A stretch of DNA of 64,000 bases from assembly GCF_003096095.1 (NCBI RefSeq), contig NZ_CP015453.1, forward strand, positions 124,001 to 188,000. The letters run 5' to 3'. The notes beneath the pieces are model-generated. The model searched no databases and had not been told where the DNA came from. It saw nothing but the letters and a program-made list of their open reading frames with translations. Positions 42,466-50,695 of the stretch are shown here, one piece after another; within the stretch, counting starts at the first letter, position 1, and the number at the start of each line of letters is the position of its first letter. The position numbers were made by a program, and so were the translations under genes. Source of the stretch: Dietzia psychralcaliphila (GTDB lineage: Bacteria > Actinomycetota > Actinomycetes > Mycobacteriales > Mycobacteriaceae).

Positions 42466-43332
42466 ATGAGCGAGCGTTCGTTCTTCACCCTCGACGAGTC
42501 GGGGGCGTACATCCCCACCAGGTACGCGCGGAGCGCCTGGTCGGAGACCATGGTCAACGGACCCGCAGTGGTGGTGGCCTCGGCCCGTGCGCTCGAGGCC
42601 GAGCACGGGGCGGAGGGGTTCCAGCCCGCCCGACTCACCGTGGACCTCTTCGCGCCCGTCCGCACCGAACCGCTGGTCGCGGTGACGGAGGAGATCCGGG
42701 CCGGCAACCGCATCCGGGTCGCGGACGTCCGGATGCTGCAGGAGGGGAAGCTGGTCGCCCGGGGAACGTTGGTGCAGTTGCGTCGCGGCGAGCAGCCGCC
42801 CGGCAACGTGTGGCGCTCGGGTCGGCGTGTCGAGGCCCCGGCGGAGGCGGACCCGCTCGAGAACCGGCCGGGGTCGAATGTCTTCTTCGGCAGCGGTGAC
42901 GAGGGGGAGTCATGGAGTCGCGACATGAGCGCCCACCAGAACGACCGGCGCAAGAGGTTCTGGCTCCACCCACTGGACGTGGTGGCCGGTGAGGATGCGA
43001 CCCCGTTCCAGCGGGCCGTGACCCTGGCCGAGTCCACCAGCCTCATGTCGCACTGGGGAGACGAGGGCATCGGCTTCATCAACGCCGACCTCACCGTGGC
43101 GTTGGCCCGCCTCCCCCGGTCGGGCGATATCGGCATCGAGGCCGACGAGCACCTCAGCGACGACGGCGTGGCGGTCGGCAGCGCGTCCCTGTTCGACCGC
43201 GACGGGGTGTTCGGCACCGGAACCGTGGTGGCCGTGTCCAACGCGGGACGGCAGATCGACTTCACCCGGCGCCGGGCGGGCACCGAGGACAGTGGGTCGA
43301 TCGGCTCGAACGAGGCGGCGACCCGCGTATGA
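42466..43332 (+). CDS. Thioesterase-like (TesB/4HBT-type) acyl-CoA thioesterase
   Basis: 288 residues, two hotdog halves. Motif pattern WSETMVNGPAVVVASARALEAEHG in the first half (with the helix after the NGP loop) and ATPFQRAVTLAESTSLMSHWGDEGIGFINADLTVAL in the second. TesB-type enzymes cleave acyl-CoA to free acid and CoA. It follows the TetR gene after 4 bp, and its stop overlaps the next start (ATGA). The chain length handled cannot be read from sequence. Close relatives are annotated as 'thioesterase family protein'. Confidence 0.8.
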   Translation: MSERSFFTLDESGAYIPTRYARSAWSETMVNGPAVVVASARALEAEHGAEGFQPARLTVDLFAPVRTEPLVAVTEEIRAGNRIRVADVRMLQEGKLVARGTLVQLRRGEQPPGNVWRSGRRVEAPAEADPLENRPGSNVFFGSGDEGESWSRDMSAHQNDRRKRFWLHPLDVVAGEDATPFQRAVTLAESTSLMSHWGDEGIGFINADLTVALARLPRSGDIGIEADEHLSDDGVAVGSASLFDRDGVFGTGTVVAVSNAGRQIDFTRRRAGTEDSGSIGSNEAATRV

Positions 43333-44150
43333 GCGCGAGGTTGACGCGGGAGCGGATGCTCGACGCGATCGAGGCCCAGGTCGGTCTGGTGCGGTTCGCG
43401 CTCGCCGGGGGCGGTGACTCGGTCGTCGTCGATCTGGCCGCCCCGGTGTCCTCGTGCCCGGACTGGTCGGTGCACGACCTCGTCACCCACCTCGGCGCCG
43501 TCAACCGGTGGGGCGGCGTCACGGTGCGCGACGGGAATCCGCACGAGCGCTCGCGGGGTCTGGGCGAGGCGATGAAGTCCGCCCCGCCGGCGACCGCGGG
43601 CTCCGGAGCGCTCGCGGACTGGTACGCGGACATGGCCTCGGGAATGCTCGAGACCTTCACGGAGACCGACGTCGACGCCCCCACGTGGACCTTCGGCGGT
43701 CCGGGGCCCGCGGCGTTCTGGCTTCGGCGCCAACTCCACGAGACCGCGCTGCACCGGTGGGACCTGGAGAACGCGCTGGGCGGGCCCTCGGCCACCACGC
43801 CGCTTCCGCAGGACGTGGCCGTGGACACGGTGGACGAGTTCTGCGCCGTGATGTACCCGCACAAGGGCTCTCGAGGGCCGCTGCCCGTGACGATCCGGTT
43901 GCGCGCTGTGCTCCACGCCCCCGAGGGTCTGGCGACAGGCGCCGAGCCGGTGGGCGCCAGCGCCCTGGGTACCGACCTCGAGTGGGTCCTGACCGGCGCG
44001 GACGGCAGCGCGGAGGTCGAGGTGTCGGGTGCGCCGGAGTCGCTCGCGCTCCTCCTGTGGGGAAGGGTCGGTGCCGACGACCCGGGTCTGGAGATCTCGG
44101 GTGACCGCGCGGGCCTCGAGGCCGCCCTGGAGGCCGGACTCTCGGGGTGA
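43329..44150 (+). CDS. Maleylpyruvate isomerase-family, mycothiol-dependent protein (MDMPI/DinB-like)
   Basis: 273 residues. An N-terminal DinB-like four-helix metal-binding domain contains SCPDWSVHDLVTHLGAVNRW (His ~55) and LHETALHRWDLENALGG (His-x3-E-x2-H type, ~140), the metal ligands of mycothiol-dependent isomerases. The C-terminal half is a small SCP2/MDMPI_C-like lid (LLLWGRVGADDPGLEISGDR). It would use mycothiol, a thiol confined to Actinobacteria, to isomerise or detoxify an electrophile. ATGA overlap with the thioesterase and GTGA overlap with the fluoride channel. Confidence 0.82.
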   Translation: MSARLTRERMLDAIEAQVGLVRFALAGGGDSVVVDLAAPVSSCPDWSVHDLVTHLGAVNRWGGVTVRDGNPHERSRGLGEAMKSAPPATAGSGALADWYADMASGMLETFTETDVDAPTWTFGGPGPAAFWLRRQLHETALHRWDLENALGGPSATTPLPQDVAVDTVDEFCAVMYPHKGSRGPLPVTIRLRAVLHAPEGLATGAEPVGASALGTDLEWVLTGADGSAEVEVSGAPESLALLLWGRVGADDPGLEISGDRAGLEAALEAGLSG

Positions 44151-44710
44151 GGCCGCCCGCGATAGGTCTACCCCTCGCGGTGGCGTTGGTGGCACTGGGC
44201 GGGGCCGTGGGGTCCGCGCTGCGTGCGACCGTGGCCGTGATCCTCCCCGGCAACCCGCTCGGTGCGACGCTCGCCGTGAACGTGGTCGGTGCCTTCCTGC
44301 TGGGGTTGGTGCTGGAATGGCTGGCCGCCCCGGGTGAGCACTCGGGGGAACGACGACGAACCGGGGTCCGACTCCTCCTGGGCACCGGGGTGTGCGGGGG
44401 CTTCACCACCTATTCCGCCGTGACCGAGCAGGCGGCCGAACTGCTCCGGGACGGGAGCGCGGGAATCGCCGCAACGTATGCGCTGGGGACCCTGCTGCTC
44501 GGCGCGCTGGCCACCCTGGCGGGGGTCGGCACCGCTGCGCTCGTGACCTCGCGCACGGGTGATCGCCGCGCCGACTCCGCGGCTGTTGACGGCACCGTTG
44601 AACGCTCCGCTGACTCCCCCGCCGCCCCCGCCGCCCCCGGCTCCACCGAGGACTCGGACTCCACCGAGGACTCGGACTCCGCCGACGGCAGCAAGGGGTC
44701 GGCGCGATGA
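44147..44710 (+). CDS. crcB: CrcB/Fluc fluoride channel, first copy
   Basis: 187 residues, longer than the usual ~125. Fluc motifs: GGAVGSALRATVAV (helix 1), ATLAVNVVGAFLLG (helix 2, conserved Asn) and GVCGGFTTYSAVTEQ (helix 3, GGFTT and Na+-site segment), then helix 4. A ~60-residue acidic tail follows (Ser/Asp/Glu with a two-copy 18-bp repeat). Fluc works as antiparallel homo- or heterodimers; two adjacent copies here suggest a heterodimer. GTG 44147 overlaps the upstream stop and the ATG of crcB2 overlaps its own stop. Confidence 0.9.
   Translation: MRPPAIGLPLAVALVALGGAVGSALRATVAVILPGNPLGATLAVNVVGAFLLGLVLEWLAAPGEHSGERRRTGVRLLLGTGVCGGFTTYSAVTEQAAELLRDGSAGIAATYALGTLLLGALATLAGVGTAALVTSRTGDRRADSAAVDGTVERSADSPAAPAAPGSTEDSDSTEDSDSADGSKGSAR
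44641..44682. repeat. 18-bp in-frame tandem repeat in the first crcB tail
   Basis: Two exact copies of CTCCACCGAGGACTCGGA (44641-44658, 44659-44676) plus a partial third. They encode a STEDSD-type acidic repeat at the channel's C-terminus. Confidence 0.85.
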
Positions 44711-45120
44711 GTGCGGAGGTCATCGGATGGGCGGCGCTCGGCGGCGCGGGCGGCTCAGCGCTGCGGTACGCCGTCGACGTGGCGGTGACCCGGCGATGGC
44801 GGGGCGCCTTTCCCATGGCCACGTTCGTCATCAACGTGTCCGGCTCTCTGCTGCTCGGTCTGCTGCTGGGTTTGCTGGCGGTGAACTCGACGGTCGCCCA
44901 TACCTCGTCAGCCGGCCCGGGAATCGCCGCGACACTCGTGGGCACCGGGGTGCTCGGCGGGTACACCACGTTCTCCACGGCGAGCTACGACGCGGTCCGC
45001 CTCGCGAGGGAGGGGCGTCGCATGATGGCCCTGGTCTACGCGGTGGGCACGATGTTCGCCGCCGTCGCCGCGGCACTGGTGGGCTTGTGGCTCGGCGCGT
45101 GGTGGACCACCGTGGTGTGA
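44707..45120 (+). CDS. crcB: CrcB/Fluc fluoride channel, second copy
   Basis: 137 residues, standard length. GGAGGSALRYAVDVAV, ATFVINVSGSLLLGLLLGLL and GVLGGYTTFSTASYDAV are the three conserved blocks, with Asn and the TTFS track residues. It is coupled to the first copy (ATGA at 44707-44710), supporting a two-subunit fluoride exporter. Placing it behind a thioesterase and a mycothiol-dependent protein is unusual and may reflect operon packing rather than one pathway. Confidence 0.92.
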   Translation: MSAEVIGWAALGGAGGSALRYAVDVAVTRRWRGAFPMATFVINVSGSLLLGLLLGLLAVNSTVAHTSSAGPGIAATLVGTGVLGGYTTFSTASYDAVRLAREGRRMMALVYAVGTMFAAVAAALVGLWLGAWWTTVV

Positions 45121-45182
45121 GTGGACCGCGGTGGTGTGAGTGGGCCGGTGCTGTGAGTGGTGCAGAGGGGAGTTGGTCGCGC

Positions 45183-45800
45183 ATGGGTCATCGGATGTTC
45201 GTCGCGGTCCTGCCGCCGGACGAGGTCCGCGAGGAACTCGAGCGGTTCCTCGAGCCGCGCCCGGGGCTGGCCTGGACCGCCCCGTCGCAGTGGCACCTCA
45301 CTCTGACCTTCTGCCCGGGTGTCGACGAGTGGCGGATCGACGACCTCACCGACAGGCTCGGCGCGGTCGCCCGTAAGCACGAGCCGTTCCGGATCCGGTT
45401 GGCCGGGGCGGGGGTGTTCCCGTCGGTCGAGCGGGCCAAGGTGCTGTGGGCGGGAGTCGAGCAGTCGCCGGTCCCGCCGATCGGGCACGACCGGCGTGAG
45501 CGTCCGCTCGACGCGCTGGCCGCCGGGGCCCGGTCGGCGGCCAACGCCGCCGGGTGTGTGCCCGACGGAGCGCGGTTCCGCCCCCACCTCACGCTCGCCC
45601 GGCTCAGCGGCCGCGACGACGCCACGGCGTGGCTGCGGGTCCTCGACACCTTCGCCAGTAGCACCTGGACGGTGTCCGAGATCGCGTTGATCGACTCGTT
45701 CCTGGGCGAGGGCCCGCGGGGGCGGGCCCGGCACGAGGTGGTGGCCCGGTTACCGCTGGGGGAGTCGGACCAGCGCTGGTGGGCGCCGTCTCCGGGGTGA
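45183..45800 (+). CDS. thpR: RNA 2',3'-cyclic phosphodiesterase (2H family, 'RNA ligase')
   Basis: 205 residues with two HxT motifs: QWHLTLTFC near residue 42 and RPHLTLARL near residue 136, the hallmark of 2H phosphoesterases that open 2',3'-cyclic phosphates. ATG 45183 has AGGGGAG about 11 bases upstream; the Met four codons later is the alternative. It follows the fluoride channels by 62 bp, a spacer with three GTGAGTGG-like copies. It is probably a housekeeping RNA-end-processing enzyme. Confidence 0.85.
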   Translation: MGHRMFVAVLPPDEVREELERFLEPRPGLAWTAPSQWHLTLTFCPGVDEWRIDDLTDRLGAVARKHEPFRIRLAGAGVFPSVERAKVLWAGVEQSPVPPIGHDRRERPLDALAAGARSAANAAGCVPDGARFRPHLTLARLSGRDDATAWLRVLDTFASSTWTVSEIALIDSFLGEGPRGRARHEVVARLPLGESDQRWWAPSPG

Positions 45801-45810
45801 CAAAGGCGCC

Positions 45811-45870
45811 GCGACCACGGGCCTTGCGACCACGGGCCTCGCGGGCATGGGCCTCGCGATCATGGGTTCA
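45811..45870. repeat. Four-copy 15-bp tandem repeat between convergent genes
   Basis: GCGACCACGGGCCTT, GCGACCACGGGCCTC, GCGGGCATGGGCCTC and GCGATCATGGGTTCA occupy 45811-45870 without gaps. They lie between the phosphodiesterase stop and the lipoprotein stop. Confidence 0.85.
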
Positions 45871-45903
45871 CGAGGCGCGTGAGCGCGGTTTCCACCACCG
45901 AGG

Positions 45904-46626
45904 TCACAGGCCCGCGCACTGCCCCTCCCGCTCGCCGCCGACCTGGTTGCCGCCGCCGGTCGGGGCCTCGACGTTGTCCTCGCATTCGAGGTCGCCGCCG
46001 ATGGTGTTGCCCTCGAAGCGCTGGGGGCCGGAGTTGTCCTCTGATTCCAGGTCGCCGCCGATCCGGACGTTCTCCACCGTCGCCTCGCCACCCTTGTCCA
46101 GTTCGATCGACCCCGACACCTCGCCTCCGTTGACCAGCACGAAGGCGTGGCCCTCGGCCTCGATGTCCTCGGTGACCCGGATGTTGCGGGCCTCGAGTCG
46201 ACCACCGCCGTAGACGTCGATGTCTCCGGTGACGGTCAGATCGGACAGCACACACGTCTGCCCGTCGCGGACCTGGACATCGCCGGAGACGTCCTGGCCC
46301 GAGAGTTCGGTCGCGCAGTTCGAGCGGTCGAACGCCTCGCCTGCGGCCCGCTCGTCCTGCTGCTCGCCACCCTGCTGTTCGGTGGGCAATTCGGAGGTCT
46401 CGACGGGAGCGGTCACGGTCGCTGTGACCGTCTGGTCGCCGGCGGACCCGTCGTCGGAGCCGGTCGCGCATCCGGCGGCCGCGAGCAACGCCACCGCCGG
46501 GAGGGCGAGTAGCGCGCGACGGGCGGTGGTGCGATGTTCGGCGGAGCGACCGGCCGAGGTCCGGGCGGCGGTAATTCCGGGGCCGGCGTTGTCGTGAGAA
46601 GTGGTTCGCGGGGACGGGACGGGCAT
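45904..46626 (-). CDS. Putative lipoprotein with bactofilin-like beta-helix
   Basis: 240 residues. A long basic leader and hydrophobic core end in ALLAAAGC (residues ~47-54), a probable lipobox with lipidated Cys. After a Thr/Glu/Gln-rich spacer come repeating right-handed beta-helix strands of the GDVQV..., GDIDVYGGGRLEARN, EDIEAEGHAFVLVNGGEVSGS and GGDLESEDN type, as in polymer-forming bactofilins. The chain has a Cys pair (CATELS, QTCVLS), perhaps a disulfide. Anchored outside the membrane it could be structural or adhesive. RBS GAGGTGA precedes ATG 46626. Confidence 0.65.
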   Translation of the reverse strand: MPVPSPRTTSHDNAGPGITAARTSAGRSAEHRTTARRALLALPAVALLAAAGCATGSDDGSAGDQTVTATVTAPVETSELPTEQQGGEQQDERAAGEAFDRSNCATELSGQDVSGDVQVRDGQTCVLSDLTVTGDIDVYGGGRLEARNIRVTEDIEAEGHAFVLVNGGEVSGSIELDKGGEATVENVRIGGDLESEDNSGPQRFEGNTIGGDLECEDNVEAPTGGGNQVGGEREGQCAGL

Positions 46627-46740
46627 CTCGGTTCACCTCTGGGCTCGACGGGAGATCGGGGCCATCTGCTCCCACCGTAGGCGCGAGCCGTGAGATGTCC
46701 AGGGAACCGACAGGATGCCGGGCTCCCGATCCCCGGTGAC

Positions 46741-46746
46741 TACCGT
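46741..46746 (+). promoter_or_regulatory. Leaderless -10 element (TACCGT) for the nucleosidase gene
   Basis: TACCGT, seven bases, then GTG 46754. Confidence 0.6.
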
Positions 46747-46753
46747 GGACGCC

Positions 46754-47383
46754 GTGGAACTCCTCGGAACGGTCGATCCGGCACACCCTCTCGTCGTCGT
46801 CGCCCTGGAACAGGAGGCCCGTCACTTCGTCACGGACTTCCCCGTCCTGGTGACGGGTGTCGGCAAGGTGCGGGCCGCCGTGGCGGTCGCGCACGCGCTC
46901 GGTGGCGGGATCCGGCCGCGCGAGCTCGTCAACGTGGGCACCGCCGGCGGATTGCACCCGGGGATGGAGGGCACGCACGAGATCGCGACGGTGTTCCAGC
47001 ACGACTTCGACAACCTCGCCCTCCACGCGGTCACCGGCCGCCACGACGGGCCTCCCCTCACCCTCTCGGCGGCTCTCGCGGTCACCCCGGAGCCGGCCCA
47101 CGCGTTGCCGTCCGCTCCGGGCGGGAGCGCCGCGCCGGTATTGGCCTCCGGGGACCGCTTCGTGGCCGGCGGGCCGCTGCGCGATCACCTCGCGTCGATC
47201 GCGGATCTGGTGGACATGGAGGGGTACGCGGTCGCCGCGGCCGGGGCGATGCTGGGTGTGCCCACCCGACTGGTCAAGTACGTCTCCGACCCGGCCGACG
47301 AGTCCGCGGGGGCCACGTGGGTCGAGAGCGTGGACGCGTGTGCCCGGGTGCTGGCCGAGTGGGTCGGTACCCGACTAAAGTGA
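46754..47383 (+). CDS. 5'-methylthioadenosine/S-adenosylhomocysteine-type nucleosidase
   Basis: 209 residues of the purine-nucleosidase (MTAN/futalosine-hydrolase) fold. Family blocks: VVVALEQEARHF (catalytic Glu ~17), VTGVGKVRAAVAVAHAL, VNVGTAGGLHPGM and DMEGYAVAAAGAMLGVP (Met-Glu-Gly, ribose/base contact), then VKYVSDPADESA. It is a little short for MtnN, so futalosine hydrolase or a related nucleosidase is an alternative. I chose GTG 46754 because TACCGT sits seven bases upstream; an earlier ATG at 46715 would add 13 weakly supported residues. Confidence 0.82.
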   Translation: MELLGTVDPAHPLVVVALEQEARHFVTDFPVLVTGVGKVRAAVAVAHALGGGIRPRELVNVGTAGGLHPGMEGTHEIATVFQHDFDNLALHAVTGRHDGPPLTLSAALAVTPEPAHALPSAPGGSAAPVLASGDRFVAGGPLRDHLASIADLVDMEGYAVAAAGAMLGVPTRLVKYVSDPADESAGATWVESVDACARVLAEWVGTRLK

Positions 47384-47397
47384 GTGATCGAACACTT

Positions 47398-47426
47398 GTA
47401 CTATCGGACCTCCGCGGGTACTATCG
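47398..47426. repeat. Direct repeat GTACTATCG around the DUF222 promoter
   Basis: GTACTATCG occurs at 47398-47406 and 47418-47426, 20 bp apart. Each contains TACTAT, a good -10 sequence, so these may be alternative promoters. Confidence 0.6.
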
Positions 47427-47439
47427 AATGTAAGTTCGA
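47424..47439 (+). promoter_or_regulatory. LexA (SOS) box upstream of the HNH gene
   Basis: TCGAAT-GTAA-GTTCGA differs by one base from the mycobacterial LexA consensus TCGAAC-N4-GTTCGA. It overlaps the last base of the second TACTAT and lies 19 bp before GTG 47459. Damage-inducible expression is expected. Confidence 0.8.
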
Positions 47440-47458
47440 TGACGGGGGAGGTGGGATT

Positions 47459-48976
47459 GTGACGACGACGACTCCGCTGTTCGCCGTACCCGAGCCCCTC
47501 GGCATGGTCGACGCGGAGTCCGTCAGCGAGGCGGCCCGTGCCGCGACGCTGGCGCAGAACCGTGCCGGGGCCACGCGGCTGGCAGCGGCTCATGTCATGG
47601 TCGAACAGTTCGCTCGGTCCGAACAGGCACGGGCCGACGAGGAGGCCGCCGGTTCGCGCCGGCCTGCGTACGCCCGGTTGGATCCGCAGGCGCGGGCCCG
47701 CGATCATCTCGTGGCGGCGTGTCAGCTCACGTGTTGGCATGCTGCGCGGTTGGTGACGGCCGGGACGCAGATCCACCGGCGACTGCCCCGTCTGCGGTCC
47801 ACGGTCGACCGCGGGCTGATGCCGGAACAATTGGCGATCGACATCGCGTGCCGCCTGGCCGAGGTGCCCGACGCGATCGTGTCGGACGTGGAGGACGAGG
47901 TGGTCGCGCGTGTCATGGACGACCTCGACGGTGGCGACCGGCCGAGCCGCACCGCGGTGGACTCTGCGATCGATGAGGCGGTGGAGCGACACGACCCGGC
48001 TGCCGCGGAGGATGCCGCCGCCGCTGCGGCCGCTACCCGCTCGGTCCGATTCCGCGGCGCCCGTCACGGCATGGCCACGATGTGGGCCAGGCTCACCGCT
48101 GCCGATGCCGAACTCCTTCGGCGTCGCATCGACACCGACGCGTCGGCCGCCTTGGCGGACGGGCTGGATCGTCCCATGGACCAGCTCCGCGCCGACGCGC
48201 TCGCCTCGCTCGCCGTCTATCCGCCTGATGCCGGCCCGTCCGCGACCGGCCCCGACTCCGCCGCTGCCCCCGCGCCCGAGCACGGCGGCATCGAACTCGG
48301 CGACGTCAGGGTCGGGGCGGACCTGCCCCGGCCCACACTGGGCAATGCCGCGCGGGCCGGTCAACCGATCCGCATCAGCGTGATCGCCTCCGCGGCCCGG
48401 GGCCTGCCCAACCGTGTCGAGTTCGTCCACGGCACGTACAGCAGCTTCGAGTGGCTCTGCACGGAACTGCTCGAGGGCGACGATGCGAGCGTGCGGTTCG
48501 AGCTCATCGACCCTGCCCCGGGCGTGCTCGACTCCCCGGAACACGCCCTGCGCTACGTGATCACTCCGGCGATGGCCGAGCGCATCCGCATGCGCGACGG
48601 GACCTGCCGGCACCCGGGGTGCTCGGTTCCCGCCAAGGACTGCGACGTGGACCATGTGATCGCGTTCAACAAGAAGGACCCTGAACTCGGCGGGCCGACC
48701 ACCGAGTGGAACCTCGTCTGCCTGTGTCGGAAACACCACCGGGAGAAGACGTTCGGGACCAACGCCTACCGGTCCGGGCCGTTGGGTGATCTGGTCATCA
48801 TCACCGACACCGGACACGAACACCGCACCAGACCCAAGGGGCCACTGGCCCGTGCTCGTGACGCCATCCGGGAACGCGAGTGGAACGCCTACGCGGATCG
48901 CACCATTGCCGACGACGGCACACTCGTCAACCCGCCGGGTCACAACAGGCACGGATCCCGCAGACGGCCAGCCTGA
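47459..48976 (+). CDS. DUF222/HNH endonuclease-family protein (13E12-type)
   Basis: 505 residues. The long N-terminal DUF222 region (residues ~5-330: ARDHLVAACQLTCWHAARLV, LPRLRSTVDRGLMPEQLAID) is typical of 13E12 proteins of Actinobacteria. The C-terminal HNH domain runs CRHPGCSVPAKDCDVDHVIAF, NLVCLCRKHHREKT (~410-455), with paired Cys ligands and the catalytic His in DVDHV. GTG 47459 follows GGGGGAGG. The LexA box upstream suggests SOS induction; LexA control of 13E12 genes is known in M. tuberculosis. It probably nicks or cuts DNA. No inteins or IS partners lie nearby. Confidence 0.92.
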   Translation: MTTTTPLFAVPEPLGMVDAESVSEAARAATLAQNRAGATRLAAAHVMVEQFARSEQARADEEAAGSRRPAYARLDPQARARDHLVAACQLTCWHAARLVTAGTQIHRRLPRLRSTVDRGLMPEQLAIDIACRLAEVPDAIVSDVEDEVVARVMDDLDGGDRPSRTAVDSAIDEAVERHDPAAAEDAAAAAAATRSVRFRGARHGMATMWARLTAADAELLRRRIDTDASAALADGLDRPMDQLRADALASLAVYPPDAGPSATGPDSAAAPAPEHGGIELGDVRVGADLPRPTLGNAARAGQPIRISVIASAARGLPNRVEFVHGTYSSFEWLCTELLEGDDASVRFELIDPAPGVLDSPEHALRYVITPAMAERIRMRDGTCRHPGCSVPAKDCDVDHVIAFNKKDPELGGPTTEWNLVCLCRKHHREKTFGTNAYRSGPLGDLVIITDTGHEHRTRPKGPLARARDAIREREWNAYADRTIADDGTLVNPPGHNRHGSRRRPA

Positions 48977-48981
48977 CCGTC

Positions 48982-49455
48982 TCAGCAGTCGCCGACGCCC
49001 ACCCATTCGGAGACCCCGTCGGTGAAGCGCTGCCGCTTCCAGATCGGCACCCCCCGCTTGAGGCGTTCGATGAGCTCCGAGCACGCGGCGAAGGCCTCAG
49101 CCCGGTGCGGCGCCACGGCCACCACCACCACAGCGACCTCGCCCACCGGTAGCACCCCCACCCGGTGCACCGCGCCGATGCGGACGGAGCGCCGTGGGTC
49201 GAGCTGCCCGCCCTTCTCCAGGTCGGGCGAGGTGAACTCGGTGGCGACCTCGTCGCAGAGTCGCGCCAGGACGTCCTGCGCCGTGGGGTGGGCGGAGTAC
49301 TCGATGTCGAGGACGTCGCGACCGTGGTCGTGGTCGCGCACCACCCCGGAGAACGTGACCATGGCGCCGTCGGCGGTGCTCCAGACGGCCTTCTCGAGCT
49401 CACGGGGGTCGATCGCGGCATCGGTGATCTGCACGAGTGGACTGCGGACTGTCAT
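48982..49455 (-). CDS. moaE: Molybdopterin synthase catalytic subunit
   Basis: Adds two sulfurs (delivered by MoaD) to precursor Z, giving molybdopterin. 157 residues with GAMVTFSGVVRDHDHGRDV (residue ~32), GAVHRVGVLPVGEVAVVVVAVAPHR (~95-118), and the C-terminal catalytic-Lys block ERLKRGVPIWKRQRFTDG followed by SEWVGV. It lies downstream of the MoaC-MogA fusion on the minus strand (53-bp gap). MoaA and MoaD are not in this window. It converges on the DUF222 gene with a 5-bp gap. Confidence 0.94.
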   Translation of the reverse strand: MTVRSPLVQITDAAIDPRELEKAVWSTADGAMVTFSGVVRDHDHGRDVLDIEYSAHPTAQDVLARLCDEVATEFTSPDLEKGGQLDPRRSVRIGAVHRVGVLPVGEVAVVVVAVAPHRAEAFAACSELIERLKRGVPIWKRQRFTDGVSEWVGVGDC

Positions 49456-49508
49456 GGGGAGGTTCCTCTCGCGGAGCTCGGGCGGTGGGCGGACGTGGCC
49501 CGGGACAG

Positions 49509-50555
49509 TCAGTGGTCGCCGCCGTGGGCGTGGACGGCGAGCAGGTGGTCCAGCAGTTCGTCGAGTACCGCCAGACCGTCGCGAACCCCGCCCGTGGAGC
49601 CCGGGAGGTTCGCCACCAGCGTACGTCCGGCGAAGCCCGCCAGGCCGCGGCTCATGGCGGCGGTGGGGGTCGAGGGCAGCCCGCGCGCGCGCATCGCCTC
49701 GGCGACGCCGGGCAGTTCGAGGTCCAGGTGCGGCGCGGTGGCCTCAGGGGTGCGGTCGTCGGGGGCGACGCCGGTGCCGCCGGTGGTCAGCAGGACGGCC
49801 GGGCTGCGGCGGACCTGCTCGGTCACCGCCGCGGCGACATCCGCGTCGGGCACCACGTGGACCTCGACGGGGGAGAAGTCGCGCTCGAGGAGCCAGCCCT
49901 CGATGGCAGGGCCGGTGGTGTCCTCCCGTCGGCCGTGGGCGGCGGCGGTGGAGGAGACGACGACGACGGCGCTGCGGCCCGAATCCACCGCGGGTCGCCC
50001 GGTGCCCGCGCGGGCGGACTCGTCGTCGGACTCCCGGGTCCAGTCGCCCCGCTTCCCGCCGGTCTTGGTGGCCAGGCGGACCCCGTCCATCGTGGCCAGG
50101 GGGTCCACGGCCTTGACCATGTCGTGCAGCGTCAGCCCGGCCACCGAGACGGCGGTGAGCGCCTCCATCTCCACGCCCGTGCGGCCGGTCGTCCTGGCGG
50201 TGGCCGACACCCGGATCTCGCCGACCGGCGCGTCGAGGTCGAAGCGCACCTTGACCGAGTTCAGCGGGATCTGGTGGCACAGCGGGATCAGCTCGGAGGT
50301 CTTCTTGGCGGCGCCGATCCCGGCCAGCCGGGCGGTGGCCAGCACGTCGGCCTTGCCCAGATCGTCGCCTGCGACCATGTCCACGACCTCGGGGCGGGTA
50401 CGGAAGACACCTTCGGCGGTGGCGGTGCGGGTGGTGACGGCCTTGTCACCCACGTCGACCATCCGGACCCGGCCCTCCGGGTCGAGATGGGTGAGGCCGA
50501 GGTGGGTCAGCTGCGGCTCTGGAGTGGAGCCGGGTCCGGCCTGCGCGTCAGTCAT
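49509..50555 (-). CDS. moaCB: Bifunctional MoaC-MogA/MoaB molybdenum cofactor protein
   Basis: 348 residues. Residues ~15-180 are MoaC (cyclic pyranopterin monophosphate synthase): RMVDVGDKAVTTRTATAEG, SELIPLCHQIPL and GVEMEALTAVSVAGLTLHDMVKAVD. Residues ~195-345 are MogA/MoaB (molybdopterin adenylyltransferase-like): VVVSSTAA and LTTGGTGVAPDDRTPEAT, with NLPGS near the end. A fused pair of this kind is common in Actinobacteria, but here the two activities flank a Gly/Arg linker of roughly 20 residues. ATG 50555 sits seven bases after TAGCGT on the minus strand. MoaE follows 53 bp downstream. Confidence 0.9.
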   Translation of the reverse strand: MTDAQAGPGSTPEPQLTHLGLTHLDPEGRVRMVDVGDKAVTTRTATAEGVFRTRPEVVDMVAGDDLGKADVLATARLAGIGAAKKTSELIPLCHQIPLNSVKVRFDLDAPVGEIRVSATARTTGRTGVEMEALTAVSVAGLTLHDMVKAVDPLATMDGVRLATKTGGKRGDWTRESDDESARAGTGRPAVDSGRSAVVVVSSTAAAHGRREDTTGPAIEGWLLERDFSPVEVHVVPDADVAAAVTEQVRRSPAVLLTTGGTGVAPDDRTPEATAPHLDLELPGVAEAMRARGLPSTPTAAMSRGLAGFAGRTLVANLPGSTGGVRDGLAVLDELLDHLLAVHAHGGDH

Positions 50556-50562
50556 GCCTCCC

Positions 50563-50568
50563 ACGCTA
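50563..50568 (-). promoter_or_regulatory. Leaderless -10 element (TAGCGT) for moaCB
   Basis: TAGCGT on the minus strand, seven bases, then ATG 50555. A GGGAGG in the spacer could also act as a ribosome-binding site. Confidence 0.5.
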
Positions 50569-50695
50569 GTCGGCCCGGTCCGGCACGGCGGACGCCTCGG
50601 GGGCCGGATCGCCCCGACCGTGCCCACCGCGAGAGGGTGGGGTCGCGGGGGTGCGGGCGCGGGGACCATCCGCTCGGGGCGAGCCGCGCTCGGGG

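Noticed and set aside
45116-45163. Small gene between crcB2 and the phosphodiesterase
   Set aside because: The GTGAGTGG copies create starts, but no frame of useful length follows.
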